NCBI GenBank assembly: GCA_900539225.1
Contig: UQBO01000014.1
Span: forward strand, 1 to 36,980
Length of the DNA: 36,980 nucleotides
Direction of reading: 5' to 3'
Origin: an uncultured Eubacteriales bacterium
GTDB lineage: Bacteria > Bacillota > Clostridia > Tissierellales > Peptoniphilaceae
Part shown: positions 1 to 7,087 of the stretch, piece by piece
Position numbering within the stretch: the first letter of the stretch is position 1
How the letters are laid out: the number at the start of each line of letters is the position of its first letter
The notes under the pieces: generated by a model
What the model was told of the DNA's origin: nothing
What the model saw: the letters and a program-made list of their open reading frames with translations, nothing else
The model's database searches: none
Program-made: the position numbers and the translations under genes

Positions 1-31
1 TATCAGAATACCTCTCTTTTTTTTGTTTTTG

Positions 32-47
32 TAACATATGTTATACC
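32..47 (+). promoter_or_regulatory. Palindrome overlapping a possible extended -10 element
   Basis: TAACATATGTTA (32-43) is a perfect 12-bp palindrome. It runs into TG-T-TATACC (39-47), which reads as an extended -10 hexamer at 42-47 for the plus-strand gene at 160. There is no good -35; only a T-rich stretch lies upstream. An operator overlapping a promoter is an inference. Confidence 0.35.
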
Positions 48-95
48 ACATAACAAAAATTTTTAAGTTTTTTGTTTTAAAACTTCGTTATGTGG
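46..95 (+). promoter_or_regulatory. Nested inverted repeat in the leader of the first gene
   Basis: CCACATAAC (46-54) is the reverse complement of GTTATGTGG (87-95). Inside it AAGTTTT (65-71) pairs with AAAACTT (79-85). Together they form a two-tier hairpin upstream of the gene at 160. It could be a transcript structure or a regulator site; I cannot tell which. Confidence 0.4.
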
Positions 96-111
96 GTAAA
101 GGTTTAATGAG

Positions 112-134
112 ATAAATTGATTGAATCAATTTAT
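112..134 (+). promoter_or_regulatory. 11-bp perfect dyad just upstream of the ribosome binding site
   Basis: ATAAATTGATT (112-122) and AATCAATTTAT (124-134) are perfect reverse complements around a single G. The dyad ends about a dozen bases before the TAGGAGGG ribosome binding site of the gene at 160. It is a plausible operator or a leader hairpin limiting translation. Confidence 0.45.
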
Positions 135-159
135 TAACTTCTGATAGGAGGGTATCGTT

Positions 160-795
160 ATGAAAAAGATATCTTTATTATTAGCCTTACTGATGATTAT
201 ATCAGTATTTAACCCAAACGTATTAGCTTATGAAGGAGAAAAAAGAGAGAAAGAAGTAATTAAAGTAGGAGAAATAAGTGTAGTTTCTCCGTACAGATTG
301 AAAGATGTAGAAGTGAAACATTATGAGGATAATAATTTTTATTATGCAGATGTTTATTCTTTAAAAGATAATAAACTTTTAGTTACTTACAAGGAAGAAA
401 AACCACAAGAAATAACAGTAATGGATTGTGGTAAAGAAATTGTAAGAGATCTATTTACTACTTATTATGATGATCCAGTTAAAATTACTGTAAGAGCAGA
501 ATGTGTAATTTATAATGAATGTGGATCAACAGGTACCGTAATGCATCTAATAAAAATAAAATCTGCTGATCATTACATTTCATCTTCAGGATATTTTACT
601 CTCAATAATAAAAAATCTACGATATCAGGAAATCAAGTCCAAGTATCAGGTACTCAAGAGATAAAATATGATAATTCTATAACTCAAGGCTTAAGTCTAA
701 GCTTTTTAGAAAGTGTTGGATTTTCAATTGAATCACAAACAGGTACAGTTTATCATTTAAGAAGAACTTATCAACATACAGTGGAGTTTAGATAG
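160..795 (+). CDS. Secreted protein of unknown function
   Basis: This 211-residue protein has a clear N-terminal signal peptide (MKK followed by a leucine/isoleucine-rich core, cleavage likely after ...NVLA near residue 23). There are no further membrane segments. The mature part has three cysteines (in VMDCG, RAECV and YNECG) and looks rich in beta strands, with many Lys, Thr and Ser residues. The ATG at 160 follows a good TAGGAGGG site. A gene for a small membrane protein starts 11 bases after its stop, so the two are probably co-transcribed. Base composition is visibly more AT-rich than the operons to the right, and the pair is on the opposite strand to almost everything else, which fits acquired DNA. 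I do not recognise a family, so no function is proposed. Confidence 0.75.
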   Translation: MKKISLLLALLMIISVFNPNVLAYEGEKREKEVIKVGEISVVSPYRLKDVEVKHYEDNNFYYADVYSLKDNKLLVTYKEEKPQEITVMDCGKEIVRDLFTTYYDDPVKITVRAECVIYNECGSTGTVMHLIKIKSADHYISSSGYFTLNNKKSTISGNQVQVSGTQEIKYDNSITQGLSLSFLESVGFSIESQTGTVYHLRRTYQHTVEFR

Positions 796-806
796 GATGT
801 GTTAAT

Positions 807-1127
807 ATGATGAAATCATTTCAAAGATTTATCGCTTTAGCAATTATGAATATTGCTACTTGGACATTTTTTAACAGAATAGTAAGTGTTTTAAGCATAC
901 AGGGCATAATTGAGACGTTAAAACTAATATATGTAAACCCTGATAGAAACTTTGACGCTAGTCTTGACAGACCATACAAATCTTTAGTGCCAAATTTTCC
1001 TATAATATCAATAATCGCTAATATAATTATGATTGCTTTATTTATTGCTATGGCAAGAGAATTATATTTAATGTATAAGTATGGGAAAGATGAGTTGCAA
1101 GTAAAAAAAGAAAACGAAATTAAATAA
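807..1127 (+). CDS. Small two-span membrane protein of unknown function
   Basis: This is a 106-residue protein. One hydrophobic segment lies near residues 8-32, and a stronger one near residues 65-88 (IISIIANIIMIALFIAMA). A lysine-rich tail follows, presumably cytoplasmic. The ATG at 807 is immediately followed by a second ATG, and AGGATG upstream is a moderate ribosome binding site, so the exact start could be either. It is close behind the secreted protein gene at 160 and is followed by a strong terminator, so the two form a short transcription unit. It shares the low GC of its partner. I recognise no family. A role as membrane partner of the secreted protein is only inferred from adjacency. 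Confidence 0.7.
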   Translation: MMKSFQRFIALAIMNIATWTFFNRIVSVLSIQGIIETLKLIYVNPDRNFDASLDRPYKSLVPNFPIISIIANIIMIALFIAMARELYLMYKYGKDELQVKKENEIK

Positions 1128-1144
1128 TTACAATTTAAATTAAA

Positions 1145-1191
1145 TAGTCCAGTAAATCTACATAAAAATAGTTTACTGGACTAATTTTTTT
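1145..1191 (+). terminator. Rho-independent terminator, probably bidirectional
   Basis: TAGTCCAGTAAA (1145-1156) pairs perfectly with TTTACTGGACTA (1172-1183), a 12-bp stem followed by a T tract (1186-1191). It ends the plus-strand pair. The convergent minus-strand permease gene ends at 1181, with its TAG stop inside the right arm, and the far side of the stem is also T-rich on the minus strand, so it may serve both directions. Confidence 0.85.
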
Positions 1192-2002
1192 GTCTATATT
1201 TTGTGAAATATAAAAAAAGTAAAATTACAAGGTAGGGAATTAAGTCCAAGAGCTTGTAGTTAATGGCCGCCACGCTTTGAAATGAGCCTGCAAGATAAGT
1301 AAAGACCGCGTATACAAGGCTTGCAAATGGCGTTAATATTGGATGTATTGCCGAGAATCCTTCAAGCGCCAAGCATACGTAGCCCACATTTTGTGAGATA
1401 TTTTCTGTGAAGTATGAAAAATACGATAGCGATAAGAAGCTTCCAACGAGTGCTGCAAATATAGATGCAAAGAGAATTGCACCACGGCGCGCCCTTGCTA
1501 TATTTAATTTTCTAAAGCTAGCTTTTTCTTCATCAAGGCCCACGGATCTTAGCTCAAGCCCCGCCCTCGTCTTATATAGATATATATAATAGATAAGGCT
1601 TAGTACTAGAGACAAAACTATAAATATGTCTACGCCAAAGACTTTCAGATCAAAATTAACATTGACCGAAGTCGACATGGCGAGGTCGCCCGCATATAGA
1701 TAAAGCATTAGACCCGATAGGCCGCGCAGAATAAGGTTCATCGCTATGCCATAAACAATGTCCGATGTGCCTCTTCGCTTCGTTAAGTAAACAAATAATG
1801 TATTTACAAGAAGTGTTACGGCTGTCGCAGCCAAAATGCTCACGGCAAAGGAATGCGTTTCGCTATAGACCACAAGCGCCGTTATCGCTGAGATATTGAC
1901 AAGGCCGTCTGCGTGTAAGAGACAAAGGCCGAGCATCCTCATCGAGTTGATGGCTAGGCACAAAATAAATATGCGTATAAAGGCTCTAATAATTTCTGTC
2001 AT
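1181..2002 (-). CDS. BMP-type ABC importer, permease subunit 2
   Basis: This is a 273-residue, very hydrophobic protein with about eight predicted membrane segments. It belongs to the BPD_transp_2 permeases that work with BMP/PnrA-type binding proteins (NupQ/YufQ-like, typically about 300 residues). The loop around residues 150-165 (RSVGLDEEKASFRKLNI) matches the cytoplasmic coupling loop of this family, where such permeases contact the ATPase. The ATG at 2002 has GGAGG upstream and overlaps the end of the preceding permease gene by 17 bases. It is the last gene of the BMP importer set, and its stop codon sits inside the shared terminator hairpin. The substrate cannot be read from the sequence; nucleosides are the usual guess for this family. 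Confidence 0.85.
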   Translation of the reverse strand: MTEIIRAFIRIFILCLAINSMRMLGLCLLHADGLVNISAITALVVYSETHSFAVSILAATAVTLLVNTLFVYLTKRRGTSDIVYGIAMNLILRGLSGLMLYLYAGDLAMSTSVNVNFDLKVFGVDIFIVLSLVLSLIYYIYLYKTRAGLELRSVGLDEEKASFRKLNIARARRGAILFASIFAALVGSFLSLSYFSYFTENISQNVGYVCLALEGFSAIHPILTPFASLVYAVFTYLAGSFQSVAAINYKLLDLIPYLVILLFLYFTKYRQKN

Positions 2003-2951
2003 CGCGCGCCTCCAATATCGATATAAAGATGAGAACGCCTTGCATTAGGTACATCACGGAGGAAACGAAAGAAAATTCGGCCTGCATGACAAGGCTTAAA
2101 AGTCTTATGTATGTAATTAATATGGCTGGGTAGGCAAGTTTTTTAAAGTCGCCACGCGCTAAAAGCGTTACAGTTATCGCATCAAAGCCATAGCCAGTGA
2201 AGCTTTGAAGTGAAAAGCGATTGTAGTTTAAGAAAAGATATAGAAATGCGGCCACTGATGTTAGAAGCGCAAGACAAAGGTCTATCGCCCTCTTTTCTTT
2301 TTTTATCTCAGTTCCAGTCGAGATCAATATACTTGGCGCATCCTTAATTATCTTTAGCTTAGTTACGAGCGAAGTCTTCACCGCAAATATTATAAAGATA
2401 GCAAGACTCACAAGAGCTATAACTATGCCAAGCTTTATATCAAGAGCAAAAGCAAAGTCTTTTGTAACGGCCGAAGAAATATTTTCATCTGAGAAAAATG
2501 TATATACAAGATAATTTATAGCGCCCAAAATAAGGTAGTTAAAGATCAAAGAGGAAATGATTAGCTTACTTCCATCGCCTCTTGAGACTTTTTTCGGTAC
2601 TTGCCAAAGGAAGTATAAAATAAGTGGCACTAAAACTATAATTATAAAGAAATTTGCAAAGTAAATGGCTACTAGCGCCGATAAGAAGACTGCCATATGA
2701 AAGATGCCTTCAAGCGAAAAGTTCATCTCACCCATTGACAAGGAAAGGTTCATCGCAAGAGACAAAAGGCCAACTATGAGAAATTCTTTGATAAAACTAA
2801 GTCTATAGAATGACGAGGTCAATGGTTTTGCGGCAGCCATGAGTATGTCATTTAGACTGATATTTGAGATCAAAGCGACTAAGACTAATGTTATAAGCAT
2901 CAAAAAAGGATATAGCAAAATGAAATATCTCTTAAATGACTTTGATTTCAT
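1986..2951 (-). CDS. BMP-type ABC importer, permease subunit 1
   Basis: This 321-residue protein has about nine to ten hydrophobic segments and resembles NupP/YufP-type permeases of BMP-family importers. The start region (MKSKSFKRYF) is positively charged, as expected for a cytoplasmic N-terminus. The ATG at 2951 is preceded by AAAGGAGG at good spacing and overlaps the end of the ATPase gene by 20 bases, and the next permease overlaps its own 3' end. Membrane assembly with the second permease and the ATPase is expected. Similarity at family level is clear from gene order and hydrophobic pattern, but individual signature residues are weak in this subfamily. Confidence 0.83.
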   Translation of the reverse strand: MKSKSFKRYFILLYPFLMLITLVLVALISNISLNDILMAAAKPLTSSFYRLSFIKEFLIVGLLSLAMNLSLSMGEMNFSLEGIFHMAVFLSALVAIYFANFFIIIVLVPLILYFLWQVPKKVSRGDGSKLIISSLIFNYLILGAINYLVYTFFSDENISSAVTKDFAFALDIKLGIVIALVSLAIFIIFAVKTSLVTKLKIIKDAPSILISTGTEIKKEKRAIDLCLALLTSVAAFLYLFLNYNRFSLQSFTGYGFDAITVTLLARGDFKKLAYPAILITYIRLLSLVMQAEFSFVSSVMYLMQGVLIFISILEARDDRNY

Positions 2952-4002
2952 CTACTATATCCTCCTTTAAATCTTCGTAATCGTCCGAACCGATGTATAT
3001 GGTCTTGCCCTCATCTCGTCTCTTAAGTATCGACTCTTGAGCAAGGGCCTTCGCTTCGAAGTCCATGCCCTTCTTGTAATTATATAAAATGTATAGCTTT
3101 TCATCTCGCTCTAGCTCTCTGAAAAAGACTAGCTTTTGCAAATTGCCTCCCGAGAGTGTCTTCGTGATGTCACTCGCCTTGAACTTTAATTTGTATTTTG
3201 CAATAAAGTCCTCGGCGTCTTTAGTAAAATCGCGCTTTTTATTCTTTAAAATATCATATATGAAGATGTTCTTGTACGCCTCTTCGTCCATAAGCAAGGC
3301 GCTGCGCACATCTTTTGGCACGTAGGCAAAGCGCGTGAAGCCTTTGATGAGCATCTTGAGTTTTGTCTCGTCTTTTAGGTAGATGCCGATAATTTTTGAG
3401 CTGTGTGCATTTTGTCTAGGCTCAATATTTTGCTCAGGCTCAATATTTTGCTTACCCAGTAAAATCTCCTTCGCATCGAAGCTTTGGATGAAGTCCTCGT
3501 CGTGCGATACCATAAGAAAGCTCTTCTCGGAGCTTTTGATGTAGCGGCTTAGCTTATCTGTTGTCTTTGCATCAAGCGCGGCACTCACCTCGTCAAGCAG
3601 TATCAGCTTTTTATCACTTAGACTCATTGCGATGAGCTCAACTGTCTGCCTCTCAATAGTCGTCATGTCCTTAACTTTTCTTTCAAGACCACTTATATTA
3701 AAAGGCGAGGTCTTTACTAAGCTAAGAGCTTCTTTTTTGCTCACGTTTATGGCAGCACTGATATTTTCAATAGCGCTTAGCTCATCAAAGAGCATAAAGC
3801 TTTGACTAAGCATATAGGCCTCGTTCGAGACTATCTCTCCAGTGTAATCTTTTAAGTCTCCGTGAATGAGTTTTAGAAGTGTCGTTTTGCCTGCGCCATT
3901 CTTCCCCATAAGAAAGGCAAGTCTATCATTTATCTCTAAGCTAAAATTATCGAAGATGATCTTCTCGCCATAAGCAAAGCTTAAATTATTTATCTTAATC
4001 AT
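2932..4002 (-). CDS. BMP-type ABC importer ATPase with a degenerate second nucleotide-binding domain
   Basis: This energises the BMP importer. Family members (RbsA/NupO type) have two complete ATPase domains in about 500 residues; this one has 356. The first domain keeps Walker A (GKNGAGKTT, residues 33-41), Walker B (LILLDE, 133-138) and the H-loop (H167). Its signature motif is eroded to MTTIERQ (113-119). The second domain has lost Walker A and a normal Walker B but keeps a perfect LSGGNLQK signature (273-280). One composite ATP site should therefore survive. The linker has a short duplication (QNIEP twice, from a repeated 18-mer near 3416-3453). I start at the ATG at 4002, because it overlaps the binding-protein stop as ATGATTAA; an ATG at 4032 is possible but adds ten unrelated residues. 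Confidence 0.85.
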   Translation of the reverse strand: MIKINNLSFAYGEKIIFDNFSLEINDRLAFLMGKNGAGKTTLLKLIHGDLKDYTGEIVSNEAYMLSQSFMLFDELSAIENISAAINVSKKEALSLVKTSPFNISGLERKVKDMTTIERQTVELIAMSLSDKKLILLDEVSAALDAKTTDKLSRYIKSSEKSFLMVSHDEDFIQSFDAKEILLGKQNIEPEQNIEPRQNAHSSKIIGIYLKDETKLKMLIKGFTRFAYVPKDVRSALLMDEEAYKNIFIYDILKNKKRDFTKDAEDFIAKYKLKFKASDITKTLSGGNLQKLVFFRELERDEKLYILYNYKKGMDFEAKALAQESILKRRDEGKTIYIGSDDYEDLKEDIVDEIKVI

Positions 4003-5056
4003 TGAATTCGCTTCTGATAGTGATTTTATCAACTTTTATCTCGTCAATAATCTCGTCTATCTTGGCTCTATCTGCTTCGCTGACTGTGTTTTTATAAAAA
4101 TCGTTGTCAGCTATGCCGATGGCGTCATCTTTAACGCCTAAAACTTCTGTTGTGCCGAAGATTTCTTCGCCAGCTTTGTATTTATCAATCGCTCTAAGTA
4201 AGGACGTGTCAACTCTTTTAAGTATTGAAGTCAAAATGTATTTTGCTTTTGCTTCGCCTAGTAGAGCCGCTTGATCCGAGTCAACGCCTATGACGTAGTG
4301 CTCTGTCTCAGCTGCTGAGTCGATGATGCCAAGGCCAGCTATGGATGCGACGTTAAAAATTATGTCAACGTCCTTCTCCTTGTATAAGATATTAGCAAGG
4401 TCCTTCGCCTTAATCGCGTCAGTGAAGTTACCGACGTAGCTTGTTAAGACCTCTACGTCCTTGTCAATGTATTTTGCACCATCTTGGTAGCCAAGTAAAA
4501 AGTCCTTAACTATCTTATTGTCCATGCCGCCAATTAGGCCGATCTTCTTAGTATTTTTAGCAAAACTATAGCCCTCGCCATGCTCAACAAGACCAGCAAG
4601 CGCTCCAGCTAAGAAGCCGCCTTCATTTTGCTTGTAAAGAATTGAGTAGATGTTCTCATATTTTTTATCGCTATCGTTGGCGTTGTCGTCAAAAAGTATA
4701 AATTTTTGTTCTGGGTAGGCTTCGGAGATCTTTTGTACCTTGTCCTTAAGCTGCCAAGTGCCCGCTACGATGATGTCGTAGGCCTTTGAAGCAACATTTT
4801 CTTCGAGTATTGCAGCGTACTTTGTCTCGTCGGTACCCATCTCTATGGTCTTAGTAGTGATTTCGGGATACTTTTCCTTGATTAGCTCCATGCCCGCTTC
4901 TGCGCTATCAAAGAAGCTTTTGTCGCCAAGTGTGCCATTGATCAGTAAGAGTATACTTAGATCATTTTTATCTGCATCTTTAGTTTTTTCAGTCCCTGTG
5001 CAAGCTGTTAAGGCTAGGCACAAGACCATAAGCATGATAAATATTTTCTTATACAT
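3995..5056 (-). CDS. BMP-family substrate-binding lipoprotein
   Basis: This 353-residue exported lipoprotein has a signal peptide ending in the lipobox LTAC, with C19 as the lipidated cysteine. The mature part matches the BMP/PnrA/Med family: an early GDKSFFDSA segment (usual motif GD.sFn), a VAGT...QKISEAYP stretch, FILFDDNA, GGFLAGALAG and IGLIGGMD follow in family order. These proteins capture nucleosides or related ligands outside the membrane and deliver them to the permeases encoded next (2951-1181). The start at 5056 lies one base after the acetyltransferase stop. Its ribosome binding site is weak (AAAAAAGA), so translational coupling is likely. The ligand is inferred from the family only. 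Confidence 0.9.
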   Translation of the reverse strand: MYKKIFIMLMVLCLALTACTGTEKTKDADKNDLSILLLINGTLGDKSFFDSAEAGMELIKEKYPEITTKTIEMGTDETKYAAILEENVASKAYDIIVAGTWQLKDKVQKISEAYPEQKFILFDDNANDSDKKYENIYSILYKQNEGGFLAGALAGLVEHGEGYSFAKNTKKIGLIGGMDNKIVKDFLLGYQDGAKYIDKDVEVLTSYVGNFTDAIKAKDLANILYKEKDVDIIFNVASIAGLGIIDSAAETEHYVIGVDSDQAALLGEAKAKYILTSILKRVDTSLLRAIDKYKAGEEIFGTTEVLGVKDDAIGIADNDFYKNTVSEADRAKIDEIIDEIKVDKITIRSEFND

Positions 5057-5057
5057 A

Positions 5058-5504
5058 TTAATCTTTTTTGTAAAGCATATCCACGTGCTCTATATCATCT
5101 TCAAGATAAGGCTCGGATATCTCTTTAAAACCTTTCTTAGCGTAATAATCTTTCATATATGTTTGCGCTTGTATCTTGATTGTGTCCTCTTTCATATCGT
5201 CTGTGATGAAGTCGATTGCTCTTGAGAATAGCTTATCGCCATAACCTTTCTGTCTTGCGTCCTCTTTGACAAGGAAGCGACCGATAGAAACTTCTGGGTA
5301 GCGAGTGCCCTTCTCAGTGATTCTTGCATAGCCAATAAGCTCATCACCCTCTATCATCATAAGGTGGACTGATACTGGATCAAACTCGTCTATATCGTGA
5401 TATGGACAATTTTGTTCAACCACGAAGACAGCTTGTCTAAGCTTAAGTATTTCATATAGTTCGGTTGTGTTTAGCTCTTCAAAATACTTAATTTTGATGT
5501 TCAT
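5058..5504 (-). CDS. GNAT-family N-acetyltransferase, ElaA-like
   Basis: This is a 148-residue single-domain GNAT enzyme. The N-terminal part (LRQAVFVVEQNCPYHDIDEFD) is the characteristic opening of the ElaA group. The acetyl-CoA binding segment is the region IGRFLVKEDARQKGYGDKL (residues about 73-91), corresponding to the family's Q/R-x-x-G-x-G/A loop. A YYAKKGF motif near the end is typical of GNAT strand 5. Acetyl transfer to an amine is expected but the acceptor is unknown. The ATG overlaps the antiporter stop by one base (TAATG), placing it in the same operon as the antiporter upstream and the BMP importer downstream. Confidence 0.88.
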   Translation of the reverse strand: MNIKIKYFEELNTTELYEILKLRQAVFVVEQNCPYHDIDEFDPVSVHLMMIEGDELIGYARITEKGTRYPEVSIGRFLVKEDARQKGYGDKLFSRAIDFITDDMKEDTIKIQAQTYMKDYYAKKGFKEISEPYLEDDIEHVDMLYKKD

Positions 5505-6688
5505 TATAAGTTCTCCTTTTTGATTTCTCCAGCTCTAAGTAGCGCCATCTTTGTTAATAGTGGTCCTATCAATTCATAGATAACTGTAGCTGAAAGTATT
5601 ATGTCTCTGATTACTTCTCCATGTGGTGCAGGTATGATTCTCTTTGCAATTAGTGAAAGACCGATAGCAACACCGGCTTGAGGAACTAGGCAGAAACCTA
5701 GGTTTTGTTGAACAGTGCTTGGCAAGTTGCCGATCTTTGCGCCAATGCCTGCGCCTAGCGCCTTACCTATGACTCTAGCAACTACATATGCTATACCAAG
5801 TAGACCAACTTTTGTTAAGCTTGCTAGGTTAAGGTCTGCTCCTGATAATACGAAGAAGCATAGGAAGATGGCTGGCGTAATAACTTCGATTGCTGTGAAG
5901 ACTTTGATTTCTTCTCTTGATGTGTTACAAATTGTTGTACCAAAAGCCATCATAGTAAGTAGACTTGATAGATCAAAGCGTAGTGATATAGCGGCTAGTA
6001 AGAAGATTACACCTATAAAGGAAACTTGTATTTGTCCTTGGTTTTTCATGAATCTCATGGACTTAACCATTATGATGCCGGCTACTACACCTAGAGCAAG
6101 CGCTGCAAGTATTTGTAGAACTGGCTTTCCAACCATGTTCATCATTGAAAAAGCTCCGCCTTGTATCATGTTTTGAGCAAGTGTTGATGCAACACCAAAG
6201 GCGATGATACAAACGCCGTCATCAAGTGCAACGACTGGAATAAGTGTTCTAACTAATGGTCCTTCGGCCTTGTATTGCTTGATGACCATAAGTGTTGCGG
6301 CTGGTGCTGTTGCGCACGCGATTGAGCCTATAGCAAGTGAGAATGGGAAACTTTGTCCAAGTAAAAGCATAACTACGGTTACTAGGAAAAAGGCAACGAG
6401 TGCTTCTAGTAAAGTAATTATAAATATCGCCTTGCCCACTTTTTTTAAATCATCAAACTTTAGCTCGGCACCTATGGAAAAGGCGATGAAGGCTAAAGCG
6501 ACTTCACTGATGATATCGAAGTTCTTAACTGCTTCTGCGGGTATTAGTCCTAAAACCGATGGTCCTATGAGTATACCTGCTATCAAGTAGCCTGTTACCT
6601 CTGGAAATTTGAAGAGGCCAAGTATTTTTGAAACTATAAATCCAACGAGTAAGATTGTACCTAAATGTAATAAGATTTCATAATTCAT
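5504..6688 (-). CDS. CPA2-family cation:proton antiporter
   Basis: This 394-residue protein consists of about 12-13 membrane segments, the Na+/H+ exchanger domain of the CPA2 (KefB/NapA-like) family. Visible hallmarks are LIAGILIGPSVLG near residues 36-48, the ALAFIAFSIGAEL segment, and a VALDDG motif around residue 155. The paired acidic residues in that motif are typical of ion-binding, electrogenic members. Unlike KefB/KefC there is no C-terminal TrkA-N/RCK regulatory domain; the protein stops after the membrane part. It starts one base after the stop of a PII-like gene, which suggests that a separate nucleotide-sensing protein regulates it. The ion (Na+ or K+) cannot be assigned from sequence. 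Confidence 0.9.
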   Translation of the reverse strand: MNYEILLHLGTILLVGFIVSKILGLFKFPEVTGYLIAGILIGPSVLGLIPAEAVKNFDIISEVALAFIAFSIGAELKFDDLKKVGKAIFIITLLEALVAFFLVTVVMLLLGQSFPFSLAIGSIACATAPAATLMVIKQYKAEGPLVRTLIPVVALDDGVCIIAFGVASTLAQNMIQGGAFSMMNMVGKPVLQILAALALGVVAGIIMVKSMRFMKNQGQIQVSFIGVIFLLAAISLRFDLSSLLTMMAFGTTICNTSREEIKVFTAIEVITPAIFLCFFVLSGADLNLASLTKVGLLGIAYVVARVIGKALGAGIGAKIGNLPSTVQQNLGFCLVPQAGVAIGLSLIAKRIIPAPHGEVIRDIILSATVIYELIGPLLTKMALLRAGEIKKENL

Positions 6689-6689
6689 A

Positions 6690-7028
6690 CTATTTAGTCA
6701 ATCCTTCCACGCTCTTGACATCAAGAGTAAACATAATTCCTGTATTTTCATTGTTAATATTGCCCATAACAGTCTTAACAACTTCCTTTGCTACAACAAG
6801 CTTTTCGTCGTCAAGCACCATAAGCAGTGTTTTGTTGAATGGTCTTTGTCCGTTAAGTATTTGTCTAAGTCCGCCGAAGGCACTGATGTCTTTGTGCCAA
6901 CCAGCTAGTGTTGAGGCCATACCTTGACTGTCAAGTATAGTACCTCCTGTGATTGATTTTTTGGAAAGTTCAAGTAATAATTCATCGAGCTTATCCATTT
7001 CATTTAAAATTACAACTAATAAATTCAT
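6690..7028 (-). CDS. PII-like signalling protein paired with the antiporter
   Basis: This is a small 112-residue protein that begins MNLLVVILNEMDKLDELL, the first strand/helix of a PII/CutA-like ferredoxin fold, and ends in a strand reading TGIMFTLDVKSVEG that resembles the PII C-terminal strand. The loop between (roughly residues 30-55) would be the T-loop. I start at the ATG at 7028 because it has GGAGGG upstream and because the promoter's predicted transcription start (near 7041) lies downstream of the longer frame's ATG at 7076. It is the first gene of the operon and abuts the antiporter gene. It probably binds a nucleotide or second messenger and gates the antiporter; that role is inferred from context. 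Confidence 0.75.
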   Translation of the reverse strand: MNLLVVILNEMDKLDELLLELSKKSITGGTILDSQGMASTLAGWHKDISAFGGLRQILNGQRPFNKTLLMVLDDEKLVVAKEVVKTVMGNINNENTGIMFTLDVKSVEGLTK

Positions 7029-7047
7029 AATATCCCTCCAAATTTTA

Positions 7048-7076
7048 ATTATATCACTAACAATATTATAATTCAA
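7048..7076 (-). promoter_or_regulatory. Sigma-70-type promoter of the PII/antiporter operon
   Basis: On the minus strand TTGAAT (7071-7076) and TATAAT (7048-7053) are separated by exactly 17 bases. Transcription should begin near 7041, giving a leader of about a dozen bases that carries the GGAGGG site of the gene at 7028. Confidence 0.8.
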
Positions 7077-7087
7077 GACTTTAAGTG

